Positions 20,688 to 29,630 are shown, counted from the stretch's first letter. The stretch is DNA of 64,000 nucleotides from Cellulomonas persica (GCF_007989825.1 NZ_BJUA01000001.1:124001-188000); one strand, 5' to 3'. The notes: a model not told the origin generated them from the letters alone. Translations and numbers: made by a program.

Positions 20688-20956
20688 CTAGGTGCCGCAG
20701 GTTACCGGGCCTGGTGCGTGCCGTTCTCCCACGGTCGGCGCGGGACGCCGCCCTGCGGCCCCTGACCGGACCGCGCCCCACGTGCGCGCCCCACGTGCGC
20801 CCCACGCAGGTCCGCGCAGAAATGAGCGTGACCCACGTATCTGGCTCGTGGTCCAGTGGTCCTGCTCAGTCGTCGCACCGGGGCCCCACGGGACCTCGGC
20901 GGACGGCTCGTCCGCGGCTCGACCGCAACCCCACCCCACCCCGTCAGGAGTTCCTC

Positions 20957-21145
20957 ATGCATGCCTTCTTGTCCTTCGACCTCTTCCAGGTCCAGCAGCG
21001 TGAGCTGCAGGCCCGGTCCGAGCTGGCTCGCCGCCGGGCTCGGCAACACGAGAAGCACGCCTCGAGTCATCCACCGGAACGCCGTGCGGCACACCGTGCC
21101 GCGCACGCCGCGCCGCGACCCGTGCGTGCCAGCGCCGCCTTCTGA
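20957..21145 (+). CDS. Small hypothetical protein
   Basis: A 62-residue ORF with AGGAG seven bases before ATG 20957. It begins MHAFLSFDLFQVQQRELQAR, an amphipathic helix, and continues with a basic His/Arg/Ala-rich tail. Small proteins with this kind of helical start are frequent in actinobacteria, but I cannot name a family. The frame continues open upstream without a better start. The roughly 270 bases before it, back to the tRNA-Arg gene, hold only short direct repeats of CCCACGTGCGC and no other visible gene. Confidence 0.6.
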   Translation: MHAFLSFDLFQVQQRELQARSELARRRARQHEKHASSHPPERRAAHRAAHAAPRPVRASAAF

Positions 21146-21345
21146 TCATGGCGACGCGCAACCAGCCCCAGGAACGGGCGTGGTCCTCCTTCGGGCCACG
21201 CCCGTTCTCGCGTTCCGGGGCAGGTCCGTCCCCCGCCTGAGGGCGTGTCGCGCGCCTGGCGGGTCGGGTCGCGCCGCACGTGCCACGATGGCGCCATGCA
21301 CGCAGGTCAGGCCCGCTTCGACGGCCCGCGAGGCCGGGCCCGCTG

Positions 21346-21633
21346 ATGGGTCGCCACGCCGGGTCCGCACCACCGGTCGACCCCCGCTCGCGGGTCACGG
21401 TGTGGCTCGAGCGCCTGCTCGTCGGCATCCTGGCGGGCGGTGTCATCGCCGTCGTCCTGCGGTGGGCGGGCACCGCCTCGAGCACGTCCGTGACGGTCGG
21501 GCTGGGCGTGCTGCTGCTCGTCCCGGTGGCGGCCTGGGTGGCCTCGACGGTCCCCTCTCCCCCTCCCGACGACGGGTCCGACGACCGGTCGTCCCAGCCG
21601 TCCGACGAGCCGCACGACGGCCGCCGCGGCTGA
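21346..21633 (+). CDS. Small membrane protein
   Basis: 95 residues with two hydrophobic helices (WLERLLVGILAGGVIAVVLR and LGVLLLVPVAAWVASTV), a Ser-rich turn between and an acidic Ser/Asp/Pro tail. It recalls DUF1634-type two-helix proteins, but the match is weak. The frame opens at 21280; ATG 21346 gives the sensible N-terminus. Function unknown. Confidence 0.6.
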   Translation: MGRHAGSAPPVDPRSRVTVWLERLLVGILAGGVIAVVLRWAGTASSTSVTVGLGVLLLVPVAAWVASTVPSPPPDDGSDDRSSQPSDEPHDGRRG

Positions 21634-21744
21634 CCACCGAGCCGCTGCGCCGCGTGCGCCGGAGGACCCGACGGGCGTCGCCGAGCCCCGCGGCCGGAGA
21701 GCCGGTGACGGCGTGACGACGCCGCTCGCCCTAGGCTGGGCCGC

Positions 21745-22395
21745 GTGACGAGCACGACGAGCCAGCAGACCAACGGCCACGAGAGCGCCGACCGCATCGT
21801 GTGGATCGACTGCGAGATGACGGGGCTCGACCTGAGCGCCGACGCGTTGGTGGAGGTCGCGGTCGTCGTCACCGACTCCGAGCTCAACGTGCTCGGCGAG
21901 GGCGTCGACGTGCTGATCGCACCGCCGCCGGAGGCGCTCGAGCAGATGGGCGACTTCGTCCGCACCATGCACACCACCTCGGGCCTGCTCGACGCGCTGC
22001 CCACGGGCACGACGCTCGAGGACGCACAGCGCCAGGTGCTGGACTACGTCCGCACGTGGGTGCCCGACGCGGGCAGGGCCCCGCTGGCCGGCAACTCGGT
22101 CGGCACCGACAAGGCGTTCCTCGAGCGCGACATGCCGGAGCTCGTCGCGCACCTGCACTACCGGATCGTCGACGTGTCCTCGATCAAGGAGCTCGCGCGC
22201 CGCTGGTACCCGCGCGTGTACTTCGCGTCGCCGCCCAAGAACGGCGGGCACCGCGCGCTGGCCGACATCCTCGAGAGCATCGACGAGCTGCGCTACTACC
22301 GCGCCGCGCTCTTCCCGGCTGCCCCCGGCCCGGACTCGAACGCCGCGCGCCGCATCGCCGCGCAGATCGTCGCGACGTCGGTCGCCAAGCCCTGA
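21745..22395 (+). CDS. orn: Oligoribonuclease
   Basis: 216 residues, a DEDDh 3'-5' exonuclease that clears 2-5 nt RNAs and linear c-di-GMP products. Exo I is [10 protein letters not shown], exo [17 protein letters not shown], exo [12 protein letters not shown]. Length is near the family value (about 180-200) with a short extra C-terminal Ala-rich stretch. GTG start at 21745. A strong terminator and then the tRNA-His gene on the other strand follow. Confidence 0.96.
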   Translation: MTSTTSQQTNGHESADRIVWIDCEMTGLDLSADALVEVAVVVTDSELNVLGEGVDVLIAPPPEALEQMGDFVRTMHTTSGLLDALPTGTTLEDAQRQVLDYVRTWVPDAGRAPLAGNSVGTDKAFLERDMPELVAHLHYRIVDVSSIKELARRWYPRVYFASPPKNGGHRALADILESIDELRYYRAALFPAAPGPDSNAARRIAAQIVATSVAKP

Positions 22396-22415
22396 CGACG
22401 TCGCGAACAGCCGGG

Positions 22416-22456
22416 ACGACGAAGGGCGCCGACGATGTGTCGGCGCCCTTCGTCGT
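22416..22456. terminator. Strong hairpin terminator after orn
   Basis: A perfect 18-base stem (22416-22433 with 22439-22456) with loop GATGT. It lies about 20 bases past the orn stop and directly after the 3' end of the tRNA-His gene on the opposite strand, so it can serve both. Confidence 0.9.
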
Positions 22457-22458
22457 GC

Positions 22459-22535
22459 TGGGGTGGCTAACGGGACTTGAACCCGCGACCCCCTGGACCA
22501 CAACCAGGTGCTCTACCTGCTGAGCTATAGCCACC
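22459..22535 (-). tRNA. tRNA-His (GTG)
   Basis: Anticodon loop TTGTGGT with GTG. The acceptor GTGGCTA pairs with TAGCCAC. An extra G at 22535 (position -1) faces C73, the identity mark of tRNA-His, and CCA is encoded at the 3' end (22461-22459). Confidence 0.96.
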
Positions 22536-22607
22536 ATGCCTCGGCGGAACCGAGCCGTGGACGAGTGTAACGGCTCCGCACCGCCACTTCGCACACGGAT
22601 ACGCCGG

Positions 22608-23549
22608 TCACGCTGTGACGCGCGCGACCACCGCGTCGACGAACCGGTCCAGCGCACCGTCGGCGTGCTGGAAGAACAGGCTCGGCTCCGTGAGCTCGAG
22701 CTCGAGCAGGACCGGGTTGCCCTCGTCGTCGGGGATCAGGTCGACGCGTGCGTACAGCAGCGGCTCGGACGCCCCCAGGACGTCGGGCAGCACGCCGACG
22801 ACCCTGCGCGCCAGCTCGAGCTCGGCCTCGCTCGGCTCGGCGGGCGACATGGTCTCCTCGTGGTACAGGTGGCCCTCGTCTGAGCCCTCCTTGTACGGGC
22901 CCTGCAGCAGAGCGCCCTTGCGCACCGCGTGCGAGAACTCGCCGTCGAAGAAGACCAGCGCGGTCTCGCCGACGGTGTCGACCTGCCGCAGGTACCGCTG
23001 GATCATCACCCAGCGGCCGACGCCGAGCAGGTTCTTGGCGTGCATGATCGCCTGCGACCGCTGCGGGGTCTCGTCGGCGCGGTACCGGCCGGTGTCGCGC
23101 GAGCCGGCGCTCACGGTGGGCTTCACGACGAAGTCGCCGAACGCGGGGAACCGCGTGTGGATCGCGCGCGAGTCGAAGTTGCGCGCGGGGTCCAGCCAGA
23201 TCGTCGGCACGGTCGGGACGTCACGCGCCTCGAGGTCGCGCAGGTACGTCTTGTCGACGTTCCACTGCACGACGGCCGCGGGGTTGAGCAGCGTGCTCGA
23301 CGCCTCGACGCGGCGCGTCCAGTCGACGAACTGCACGGGACGCTGCGTGTAGTCCCACGTGGAGCGGATCAGCACGTGGTGGTACGTCCCCCAGTCGACC
23401 GTCGGGTCGTCCCAGACGACGACGTCGGTGGCGACGCCGCGCGCCTCGAGGGCCTCGCGCAACGGGACGTCGTCGGGATCCAGCTCCGGCAGCTCGGCAC
23501 AGGTCGCCAGGGCCAGTCGGGCGGGCTGCGTACGCGATGGCGTGGTCAC
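22608..23549 (-). CDS. ATP-grasp domain protein
   Basis: 313 residues. The lysine in VVKPTVSAG and the later ARVDLIPDDEGNPVLLELELTEPSLFF are the ATP- and Mg-binding strands of the ATP-grasp fold. Family members ligate a carboxylate to an amine using ATP; the substrates are unknown. It is similar in length to the glutathione-synthetase-like RimK relatives seen alone in many actinobacteria. It stands alone between tRNA-His and tRNA-Lys on the same strand. Confidence 0.85.
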   Translation of the reverse strand: MTTPSRTQPARLALATCAELPELDPDDVPLREALEARGVATDVVVWDDPTVDWGTYHHVLIRSTWDYTQRPVQFVDWTRRVEASSTLLNPAAVVQWNVDKTYLRDLEARDVPTVPTIWLDPARNFDSRAIHTRFPAFGDFVVKPTVSAGSRDTGRYRADETPQRSQAIMHAKNLLGVGRWVMIQRYLRQVDTVGETALVFFDGEFSHAVRKGALLQGPYKEGSDEGHLYHEETMSPAEPSEAELELARRVVGVLPDVLGASEPLLYARVDLIPDDEGNPVLLELELTEPSLFFQHADGALDRFVDAVVARVTA

Positions 23550-23641
23550 GCTCGAAGAGTACCCAGCGGCGCAGGCGGCGGACGCGCGTGATGCTCGTCA
23601 CTCGCGCCGGCGCGGGGCGACGGCAGGCGCCCGACATGCCA

Positions 23642-23675
23642 GAAGGCCCCCGACGCGTGGACGTCGAGGGCCTTC
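23642..23675 (-). terminator. Hairpin terminator of tRNA-Lys
   Basis: Arms of 14 bases (23642-23655 and 23662-23675) pair with one mismatch, loop of six. It ends five bases past the tRNA-Lys 3' end on the same strand. Confidence 0.75.
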
Positions 23676-23680
23676 CGAGT

Positions 23681-23756
<76 letters not shown>

Positions 23757-23882
23757 GCGGGAAAGAACGTTAGCAGGCACCGGGCCTCGGGAGCGAACCG
23801 GTGGGCCTGCCCGTGACGAGGGTCACGAGCCCGAGCCGGCCGCGCCGCGCATCCGGACCGGCGCCTGCTCGCACGTACCGGC

Positions 23883-24269
23883 TCACAGGTACAGGCCGGT
23901 CCCCTGGCCCGTCGAGCGCGGCGCGGCCACGGCGTGCACGTCCTTCTCACGCAGCAGCAGGTACGTCTGGCCCTCGAGCTCGACCTCCGCGCGCTCGTCG
24001 GGGTCGAACAGGACGCGGTCGCCCACCTCGACCTGCCGCACGTGCTGCCCGACCGCCCGTACGTGCGCCCACGCGAGCCGCTTGCCCACCGTGGCCGTCG
24101 CGGGGATGACGATGCCCGCCGCCGAACGACGCTCGGCGCCGGCCGAGTCGAGCTCGACCAGGAGGCGGTCGTTGAGCATGCGGATCGGCAGCGCGCCCGC
24201 CTCGGACGCCCGGGCTGCCGGGCTCGTCGACGTGGGGTGCTCGGCACGAGGATCGGGTGTGGCGCTCAC
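23883..24269 (-). CDS. GroES-like co-chaperonin domain protein
   Basis: 128 residues. The Cpn10 fold starts near residue 30 with MLNDRLLVELDS and runs through AAGIVIPATA, VGDRVLFDPD and YLLLREKDVHAV. A 30-residue Ser/Pro-rich extension precedes it, and there is no groEL beside it. Such orphan GroES-like proteins occur in actinobacteria besides the true groES; function unknown. The GTG at 24269 starts the extension. Confidence 0.8.
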   Translation of the reverse strand: MSATPDPRAEHPTSTSPAARASEAGALPIRMLNDRLLVELDSAGAERRSAAGIVIPATATVGKRLAWAHVRAVGQHVRQVEVGDRVLFDPDERAEVELEGQTYLLLREKDVHAVAAPRSTGQGTGLYL

Positions 24270-24366
24270 GCGAGGACGGTACCTCGCGCACCTGGCCCCA
24301 CCCGCCTCGGACCGCGTGGGCACCCTAGGCTGACGCCGACCGCACCCGTCCTCGAAGGAGCCCTCC

Positions 24367-24834
24367 ATGCCCCGCCTCGCCGTCGGCGACACCGCACCCG
24401 ACTTCACGCTCCCGACGGCTGACGGCGGCACGCTGACGCTCTCCGACCTGCGCGGCTCGCGCGTGATCGTGTACTTCTACCCGGCGGCTGGCACGCCGGG
24501 GTGCACCAAGCAGGCGTGCGACTTCCGGGACTCGCTCGCGGCGCTGCAGGGCGCCGGGTTCGCGGTCGTCGGCGTCTCCCCCGACCCGGTGGCCAGGCTC
24601 GCGACGTTCGCGCAGGCCGAGGGCCTCACGTTCCCGCTCGTGTCCGACGAGTCGCGGGGCGTCCTGGAGGCGTGGGGCGCGTACGGCGAGAAGCAGCTCT
24701 ACGGCCGGACGGTCACGGGCGTCATCCGCTCGACGGTCGTGCTCGACGCCGAGGGCACCGTCGAGCTCGCCCAGTACAACGTGCGGGCCACGGGCCACGT
24801 CGCCAAGCTCCGGCGCGACCTCGGCCTCGACTGA
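24367..24834 (+). CDS. bcp: BCP-type peroxiredoxin (thioredoxin-dependent thiol peroxidase)
   Basis: 155 residues. Peroxidatic Cys46 and resolving Cys51 in GTPGCTKQACDF give the five-residue spacing of the atypical 2-Cys BCP group. It reduces hydroperoxides with electrons from thioredoxin, and a trxA lies about 1.8 kb away. A GAAGGAG Shine-Dalgarno precedes ATG 24367. Confidence 0.95.
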   Translation: MPRLAVGDTAPDFTLPTADGGTLTLSDLRGSRVIVYFYPAAGTPGCTKQACDFRDSLAALQGAGFAVVGVSPDPVARLATFAQAEGLTFPLVSDESRGVLEAWGAYGEKQLYGRTVTGVIRSTVVLDAEGTVELAQYNVRATGHVAKLRRDLGLD

Positions 24835-24925
24835 CGTCCCGTCCCGCCGAGGTCCCGGCGGCCGAGGACCCGGCCGACCAGGTGCGGGCCGTGCTCGCGG
24901 CCGCTGTGGGAGGATCGGCGGGCCG

Positions 24926-25008
24926 GCGGGAGTGGTGAAACGGCAGCCACGCCAGGTTTAGGTCCTGGTGCCCTCACGGGCGTGCGGGTTCAAGTCCCGC
25001 CTCCCGCA
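24926..25008 (+). tRNA. tRNA-Leu (TAG)
   Basis: A class II tRNA of 83 bases. The acceptor GCGGGAG pairs with CTCCCGC, the anticodon loop TTTAGGT gives TAG, and the long variable arm TGCCCTCACGGGCG is present. The discriminator is A and CCA is not encoded. Confidence 0.96.
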
Positions 25009-25067
25009 CCCGGAGTGCGACGACCAGTGCGACGACGAGGGCTCCCGCGCGCCCCTGAACGCCTGAC

Positions 25068-25087
25068 CTTCACCCGACCGGGTGAAG
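25068..25087. promoter_or_regulatory. Perfect palindrome upstream of the CBM2 protein gene
   Basis: CTTCACCCG, two bases, CGGGTGAAG: 9-base arms, about 112 bases before ATG 25200 and 60 bases after tRNA-Leu. It could be an operator for the secreted protein gene or a short tRNA terminator. A second smaller repeat (GAAGC and GCTTC, 8 apart) overlaps its right edge. Confidence 0.5.
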
Positions 25088-25199
25088 CGATTGAGTGCTT
25101 CCCGCCCGACCGCCGCCGGGAGCACCCTGCGTCGAGGGCACACGGCCCGCGTCGCCGCGTGCTCGCCGACGCCGGGCCCCGACGAGGGGACGCATCACC

Positions 25200-26453
25200 A
25201 TGCACCGTAGGACGAGACGCTGGCGCACGGCTCTGGCGGCGGCCGCGACCGCTGCCGCGGTCGTCGGGACGACGCTCGCGGGGGTCGTCGTCGGCGGCGC
25301 GGCGCACGCGGCGGGGAGCTGTCAGGTGGCCTGGAGCACGAGCTCGTGGCCGGGCGGCTTCACCGCGGACGTGCGCGTGACGCCGGGTGAGGCCACCCAC
25401 GGGTGGCGGCTGACGTGGACGTGGCCGTCCGGTCAGCAGGTCACGCAGGCGTGGAGCTCGACGGTCACGCAGTCGGGCTCGCGGGTCACGGTGACCAACG
25501 CGCCGTGGAACGGCGAGCTGCGTGCGAACGAGACCGCGTCGTTCGGCTTCCAGGGCACGTGGAGCGGCACGAACACCGCGCCGACGGACTTCGTGCTCGA
25601 CGGCGTCGCGTGCAACGGCGGCACGACCCCGACCCAGGCGCCGACGCAGGAGCCGACCGAGGAACCGACTCAGGAGCCCACTGTCGAGCCCACGCAGGAA
25701 CCGACCGAGGAACCGACCCAGGAGCCCACCGACGAGCCGACCCAGGAGCCGACCGAGCAGCCGACCGGGGACTGCAGCACCGCGGTGTTCTGCGACGGCC
25801 TGGAGACGCAGACATCCGCGACGCCGTCGGGCGCATGGACCGTGACGTACCCCGACTGCTCCGGCTCGGGCCGGGCGGTCGTCGACAGCGCCGTCGCGCG
25901 CACGGGCTCGCGGTCGCTGCGCGTGGACGGCGCCGTGGGGTACTGCAACCACGTGTTCGTCCAGGCCACCACGCCGCTCACGAGCCTGACGAGCAGCACG
26001 TACGTGAGGTTCTGGGTGCGGCACAGCACCGCGCTGCCCGTCTCGCACACGACGTTCCTCGCGATGAAGGACGCCGCCGACGGCAACCGTGACCTGCGCA
26101 TGGGCGGGCAGAACGCCGCTCTCCAGTGGAACCGCTCGTCTGACGACGCGACCCTGCCCGAGCAGAGCCCCGCGGGCGTCGCGCTCAGCAGGCCGCTGCC
26201 CACGGGGTCGTGGCACTGCGTCGAGGCGCTCGTGCAGAGCGCCGGTCGGGTGACGACGTGGCTCGACGGCGAGGTCGTCACCGGGCTCGTCGCCGACGGC
26301 ACGCCGACGCACGACATCGACGGGCAGTGGCTCAACAAGGCCTGGTCACCGCGGCTCACCGACCTGCGGCTCGGCTGGGAGTCCTACGGCGACGGTGCCG
26401 ACACGCTCTGGTTCGACGACGTCGTCGTCGCCGGGACCCGCACGGGCTGCTGA
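25200..26453 (+). CDS. Secreted protein: CBM2 cellulose-binding module, PT-rich linker, Cip1-like C-terminal domain
   Basis: 417 residues. Signal peptide at 1 to about 38 (Arg-rich start, Ala-rich core, AHAAG cut). CBM2 spans about 39-140 with a first Cys in GSCQVAW, exposed Trp in [18 protein letters not shown] and WNGEL, and a last Cys in DGVACNG. A linker of PTQEP/PTEEP units follows (about 143-188). The C-terminal domain (about 190-417) has Cys pairs, VRFWVRHS and [15 protein letters not shown]. That end resembles fungal Cip1 and bacterial relatives, a beta-jelly-roll possibly acting as a polysaccharide lyase. The CBM is firm; the C-terminal function is inference. Confidence 0.85.
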   Translation: MHRRTRRWRTALAAAATAAAVVGTTLAGVVVGGAAHAAGSCQVAWSTSSWPGGFTADVRVTPGEATHGWRLTWTWPSGQQVTQAWSSTVTQSGSRVTVTNAPWNGELRANETASFGFQGTWSGTNTAPTDFVLDGVACNGGTTPTQAPTQEPTEEPTQEPTVEPTQEPTEEPTQEPTDEPTQEPTEQPTGDCSTAVFCDGLETQTSATPSGAWTVTYPDCSGSGRAVVDSAVARTGSRSLRVDGAVGYCNHVFVQATTPLTSLTSSTYVRFWVRHSTALPVSHTTFLAMKDAADGNRDLRMGGQNAALQWNRSSDDATLPEQSPAGVALSRPLPTGSWHCVEALVQSAGRVTTWLDGEVVTGLVADGTPTHDIDGQWLNKAWSPRLTDLRLGWESYGDGADTLWFDDVVVAGTRTGC

Positions 26454-26519
26454 CGGCCTCGACGACCGCTCAGCCGGCCGGTGCTCTCCCCGGCGCGCGC
26501 TCGTCGGGGAGGTGAGACG

Positions 26520-26556
26520 CGACGGAGCCCACCTCGCGGGGAGGTGGGCTCCGTCG
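26520..26556. terminator. Bidirectional terminator between the CBM2 gene and trxA
   Basis: A perfect 16-base stem (26520-26535 with 26541-26556), loop GCGGG, in the gap between two convergent genes. Confidence 0.9.
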
Positions 26557-26587
26557 TGCTGCGTGCTGGGTGCTGGGTGCCGGCGCG

Positions 26588-26959
26588 TCAGGCCTGGCCG
26601 TCGGAGGCCGCGGCGATCTTCGCGCGGACCTCGTCCATGTCCAGGTCCTTGACGGCCTGGACGACCTGCTCGAGCGCCGGGCCGGGCAGCGCGCCGGCCT
26701 GGTTGAAGACGAGGATCCCGTCGCGGAACGCCATGAGCGTGGGGATCGAGAAGATCTGCAGCTCCGCGGCGAGCTGCTGCTCGGCCTCGGTGTCGACCTT
26801 CGCGTGCACCACGTCGGGGTGCGTGTCCGACGAGGCCTCGAAGACGGGTCCGAACCGCTTGCACGGCCCGCACCACTCGGCCCAGAAGTCGACGAGCACG
26901 ATCTCGTTCTCGCTGATGGTCTGACCGATCGTCTCGGCGGTCAGTGTCGTGGTGGCCAT
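26588..26959 (-). CDS. trxA: Thioredoxin
   Basis: 123 residues, a single thioredoxin fold with the redox site WCGPCK (Cys30, Cys33) and cis-Pro in SIPTLMAF. It has a C-terminal extension of about 15 residues past the usual end. A strong AAGGAGGG precedes ATG 26959. It is a cytoplasmic disulfide reductase and could feed the BCP peroxidase upstream. The roughly 245 bases between it and the next gene hold nothing I can name. Confidence 0.95.
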   Translation of the reverse strand: MATTTLTAETIGQTISENEIVLVDFWAEWCGPCKRFGPVFEASSDTHPDVVHAKVDTEAEQQLAAELQIFSIPTLMAFRDGILVFNQAGALPGPALEQVVQAVKDLDMDEVRAKIAAASDGQA

Positions 26960-27205
26960 CCGGCCCTCCTTGAGTCGTGGGGTCCGCCTCCTGCAAGCGT
27001 GTGCGCCCCCGCACTATTCCCGCCACTCGAGCCCGGCGGCTGCCGCGGGCACCCGAGCCCACCGCGCCTGACCGACGCGCCCGACGAACGGGACCGACGA
27101 ACGAGCCCGACGACGAGGCGCCGCGCGACGGGTGTGCCTCAGGTCATCCCCTCCTCCCCTGCGCGCCTGTGGCGGCCTGGCGCCGCCGGGCGGTAGAACG
27201 GCACG

Positions 27206-27760
27206 GTGACCGAGACGGCCGACTACCCCCCGACCCCCGAGCGCCCCTCCGGATGGCTCCCGTCCGAGGAGATCGCCCGCATCCGCGCACTGATGCCGTT
27301 GGTGTACGTCGACGCGGTGCCCGTGCGGGTCGACGACTCGGGTGACGTGGTCGCCGTCGGGCTGCTGCTGCGCGTGACGCGTGAGGGCGTCATGTCGCGT
27401 GCGCTCGTCTCGGGCCGCGTGATGTTCCACGAGCGCGTGCGGGACGCGCTGGTCCGGCACATCGAGAAGGACCTGGGCCCGGTCGCGCTCCCCCAGATCC
27501 CCGCCGCGCCGCAGCCGTTCACGGTCGCGGAGTACTTCCCGACGCCCGGCATCACCTCCTACCACGACCCGCGTCAGCACGCGGTGTCGCTCGCGTACGT
27601 CGTGCCGGTGCTCGGCGACTGCCGACCGCAGCAGGACGCGATCGACCTCGCGTGGCTCACGCCCGAGGAGGCGTGCGCCGAGCAGGTCCAGGTCGAGATG
27701 AACGGCGGCCAGGGTGTGCTGCTGCGCCAGGCGATGGCGCACGTCGGCCGCCTGCCCTGA
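27206..27760 (+). CDS. Nudix-fold protein, DUF4916 type, with degenerate Nudix box
   Basis: 184 residues. G-x5-E is kept in GRVMFHE, but the REUxEE part reads RHIEKD, so the metal-binding glutamates are partly lost. The C-terminal half is family-typical (EYFPTPGITSYHDPRQHAVSL, then LAWLTPEEA). Such proteins may have lost pyrophosphohydrolase activity or use other ligands. GTG start at 27206; an ATG alternative is not nearby. Confidence 0.75.
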   Translation: MTETADYPPTPERPSGWLPSEEIARIRALMPLVYVDAVPVRVDDSGDVVAVGLLLRVTREGVMSRALVSGRVMFHERVRDALVRHIEKDLGPVALPQIPAAPQPFTVAEYFPTPGITSYHDPRQHAVSLAYVVPVLGDCRPQQDAIDLAWLTPEEACAEQVQVEMNGGQGVLLRQAMAHVGRLP

Positions 27761-27780
27761 CGCGCTCCGCCCGTCGCCCC

Positions 27781-27865
27781 GGCCCGCTGATCGGCTCGGC
27801 CCGCTCGTCGGCTCGGCCAGGTCGTCGGCTCGGCCAGGTCGTCGGCTCCGCCAGGTCGTCACCCC
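27781..27865. repeat. 17-base tandem repeat between convergent genes
   Basis: Five copies of a 17-base unit, best form GGCCAGGTCGTCGGCTC, at 27781, 27798, 27815, 27832 and 27849 (the last degenerate). It fills the gap between the Nudix protein and the ABC-F gene. Confidence 0.9.
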
Positions 27866-27875
27866 GGGCGAGCTG

Positions 27876-29630
27876 TCACGACAGGTCGAGCACCGGCCAG
27901 TCCGCGAGGTCGGCGCGCATGCGCCGGTCGTGCGTCGCGACGACGACCGCGGCGGACGTCGTGCGCAGCGCCGCGGTGAGCTCGTCGACGAGCCCGACCG
28001 ACAGGTGGTTGGTCGGCTCGTCGAGGACGAGCACGTGCGGGGCGGCGAGCAGTGCGCACGCGAGGTCGAACCGCCGGCGCTGACCGACCGAGAGCTCGCG
28101 CACGGGTCGCTCGAGGTCCTCCTCGGTGAGCAGCCCGAGCGCCGCGACGGGCACGAGCTGGTCCGGGTCGAGCAGCCCGCCCTCGAGCAGGTCGAGCGCG
28201 TGCCGCGCGTACGCCTCGAACGCCGTCGGCCCGACCCCGGGAGCGCCCTCGACGTCGGCGTGCTCGGTCGGCCCCTCCTGCGCGAGGACGCCGAGCCGGA
28301 CCCCGGGAGCGAGCGTCCGTGCGCCGCGGTCGAGCCCGACGCGTCCGGCGAGGACCCCGAGCAGGGTCGACTTGCCGGAGCCGTTGGGCCCGACGACGAG
28401 CAGGCGCGACGCGGGCAGCACCTCGAGACGCCGGCCCGGCAGGTCGAGCCGAGGACCGTGCGATCCGACGACGCGCGGCGCGCGGAGCTCGAGCAGCGGC
28501 CCCTCGTGCGCCGCGGCGCGGTCGGCGTCGGGGTCGAGCGGCCGGTCCGGGTCGGCGCCCGTCGACGCGCGTCGCGGCAGGCTCGGCAGGTCGGGGAACA
28601 CCAGCGACGGCGGCGGGACGGGCACGGCGACGGCCTGCGCCTCGAGCCGCTGCACGAGGCGGTCGGCCGCCTTGACGTGGATGCGCGCACCGGTGGCCCG
28701 GCGGTGCTTGTTCGAGCCCTTGGGTGGCCGCCACTCGTCGGACAGGCCCTCGTAGGACGCGTCGAGCCGCTGCGCGAGCTGCACCGCGCGCTTGCGCTCC
28801 TGGCGGTACCGCGCACGCCACCGCCGCAGCATCTGGTCCTTGGCGAACCGGTAGTCGGCGTAGCGCGTCGCGCCGTACAGCGCGGGGCGGCCGTCCATCG
28901 CGGGATCGAGGTCGAGGATCGCGGTCATCACGTCGTCGAGGAGCTGGCGGTCGTGCGTGACGATCACGACCGCTCCCGCCCACTCGCGCAGCAGCCCGGT
29001 GAGGTAGTCGATCCCGGCCGCGTCCAGGTGGTTCGTCGGCTCGTCGAGCAGCAGCACGTCCGCGCGCTCGGCGATCCGGCACGCGAGCCGCACGCGGTAG
29101 CGCTCGCCGACGCTCAGGGTGTCGAGCGGGCGCTCGGGGTCGCGCGGGGCGCCGAACCGGGTCAGCGCCTCGTCGACGCGCCGGTCGGTGTCCCACGCCG
29201 CGAGCTGCTCGTAGCGGGTCATCGCCGCGGTCAGCGCACCCAGGTCGCCGCTCTCGTGGTCGAACCGCGCGATCGTCTCCTCGAGGCGGGCGGCCACGGC
29301 ACGCACGGTCGCGCCCGTCGCGGCGACGAGCGTCCCGACGGTGTCCCGGGCCGCGACCACGAGCTCCTGGTCGACGACCGCGAGCGAGCCTGTGCGGCGC
29401 ACCGTGCCCGAGGTCGGCACGAGGTCGCCGGCCAGGACCCGCAGCAGCGTCGTCTTGCCCGCACCGTTCTCGCCGACCAGCCCGACGCGCTCACCCGCGG
29501 AGACGGTCAGGTCGAGCCGGTCCAGCACGGGCCGACCGGGGTACCCGAACGACACGGCGTCGGCGACGAGCTGCACCGCACCTGCCGAGCCGCCCGACGA
29601 CCCGCGACCCGCGTCGTCACCCGTCGGCAT
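27876..29630 (-). CDS. ABC-F ATPase, possible ribosome-protection factor
   Basis: 584 residues, two ABC domains and no membrane segment. Walker A GENGAGKTT and GPNGSGKST; Walker B VLLLDEPTNH and VLVLDEPTNH. Both signatures read LSVGE/LSVGQ rather than LSGGE. The interdomain linker is long and basic (RWRARYRQERKRAVQLAQRL, GSNKHRRATG), longer than in EttA, as in macrolide/lincosamide resistance ABC-Fs such as TlrC or LmrC. Resistance is inferred, not shown. Its start overlaps the rdgB end by 14 bases, making it the last gene of an rph-rdgB operon. Confidence 0.85.
   Translation of the reverse strand: MPTGDDAGRGSSGGSAGAVQLVADAVSFGYPGRPVLDRLDLTVSAGERVGLVGENGAGKTTLLRVLAGDLVPTSGTVRRTGSLAVVDQELVVAARDTVGTLVAATGATVRAVAARLEETIARFDHESGDLGALTAAMTRYEQLAAWDTDRRVDEALTRFGAPRDPERPLDTLSVGERYRVRLACRIAERADVLLLDEPTNHLDAAGIDYLTGLLREWAGAVVIVTHDRQLLDDVMTAILDLDPAMDGRPALYGATRYADYRFAKDQMLRRWRARYRQERKRAVQLAQRLDASYEGLSDEWRPPKGSNKHRRATGARIHVKAADRLVQRLEAQAVAVPVPPPSLVFPDLPSLPRRASTGADPDRPLDPDADRAAAHEGPLLELRAPRVVGSHGPRLDLPGRRLEVLPASRLLVVGPNGSGKSTLLGVLAGRVGLDRGARTLAPGVRLGVLAQEGPTEHADVEGAPGVGPTAFEAYARHALDLLEGGLLDPDQLVPVAALGLLTEEDLERPVRELSVGQRRRFDLACALLAAPHVLVLDEPTNHLSVGLVDELTAALRTTSAAVVVATHDRRMRADLADWPVLDLS

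Noticed and set aside
24926-25008. Attachment site or integration scar at tRNA-Leu
   Set aside because: No direct repeat of the tRNA 3' end, integrase or change in composition is visible nearby.
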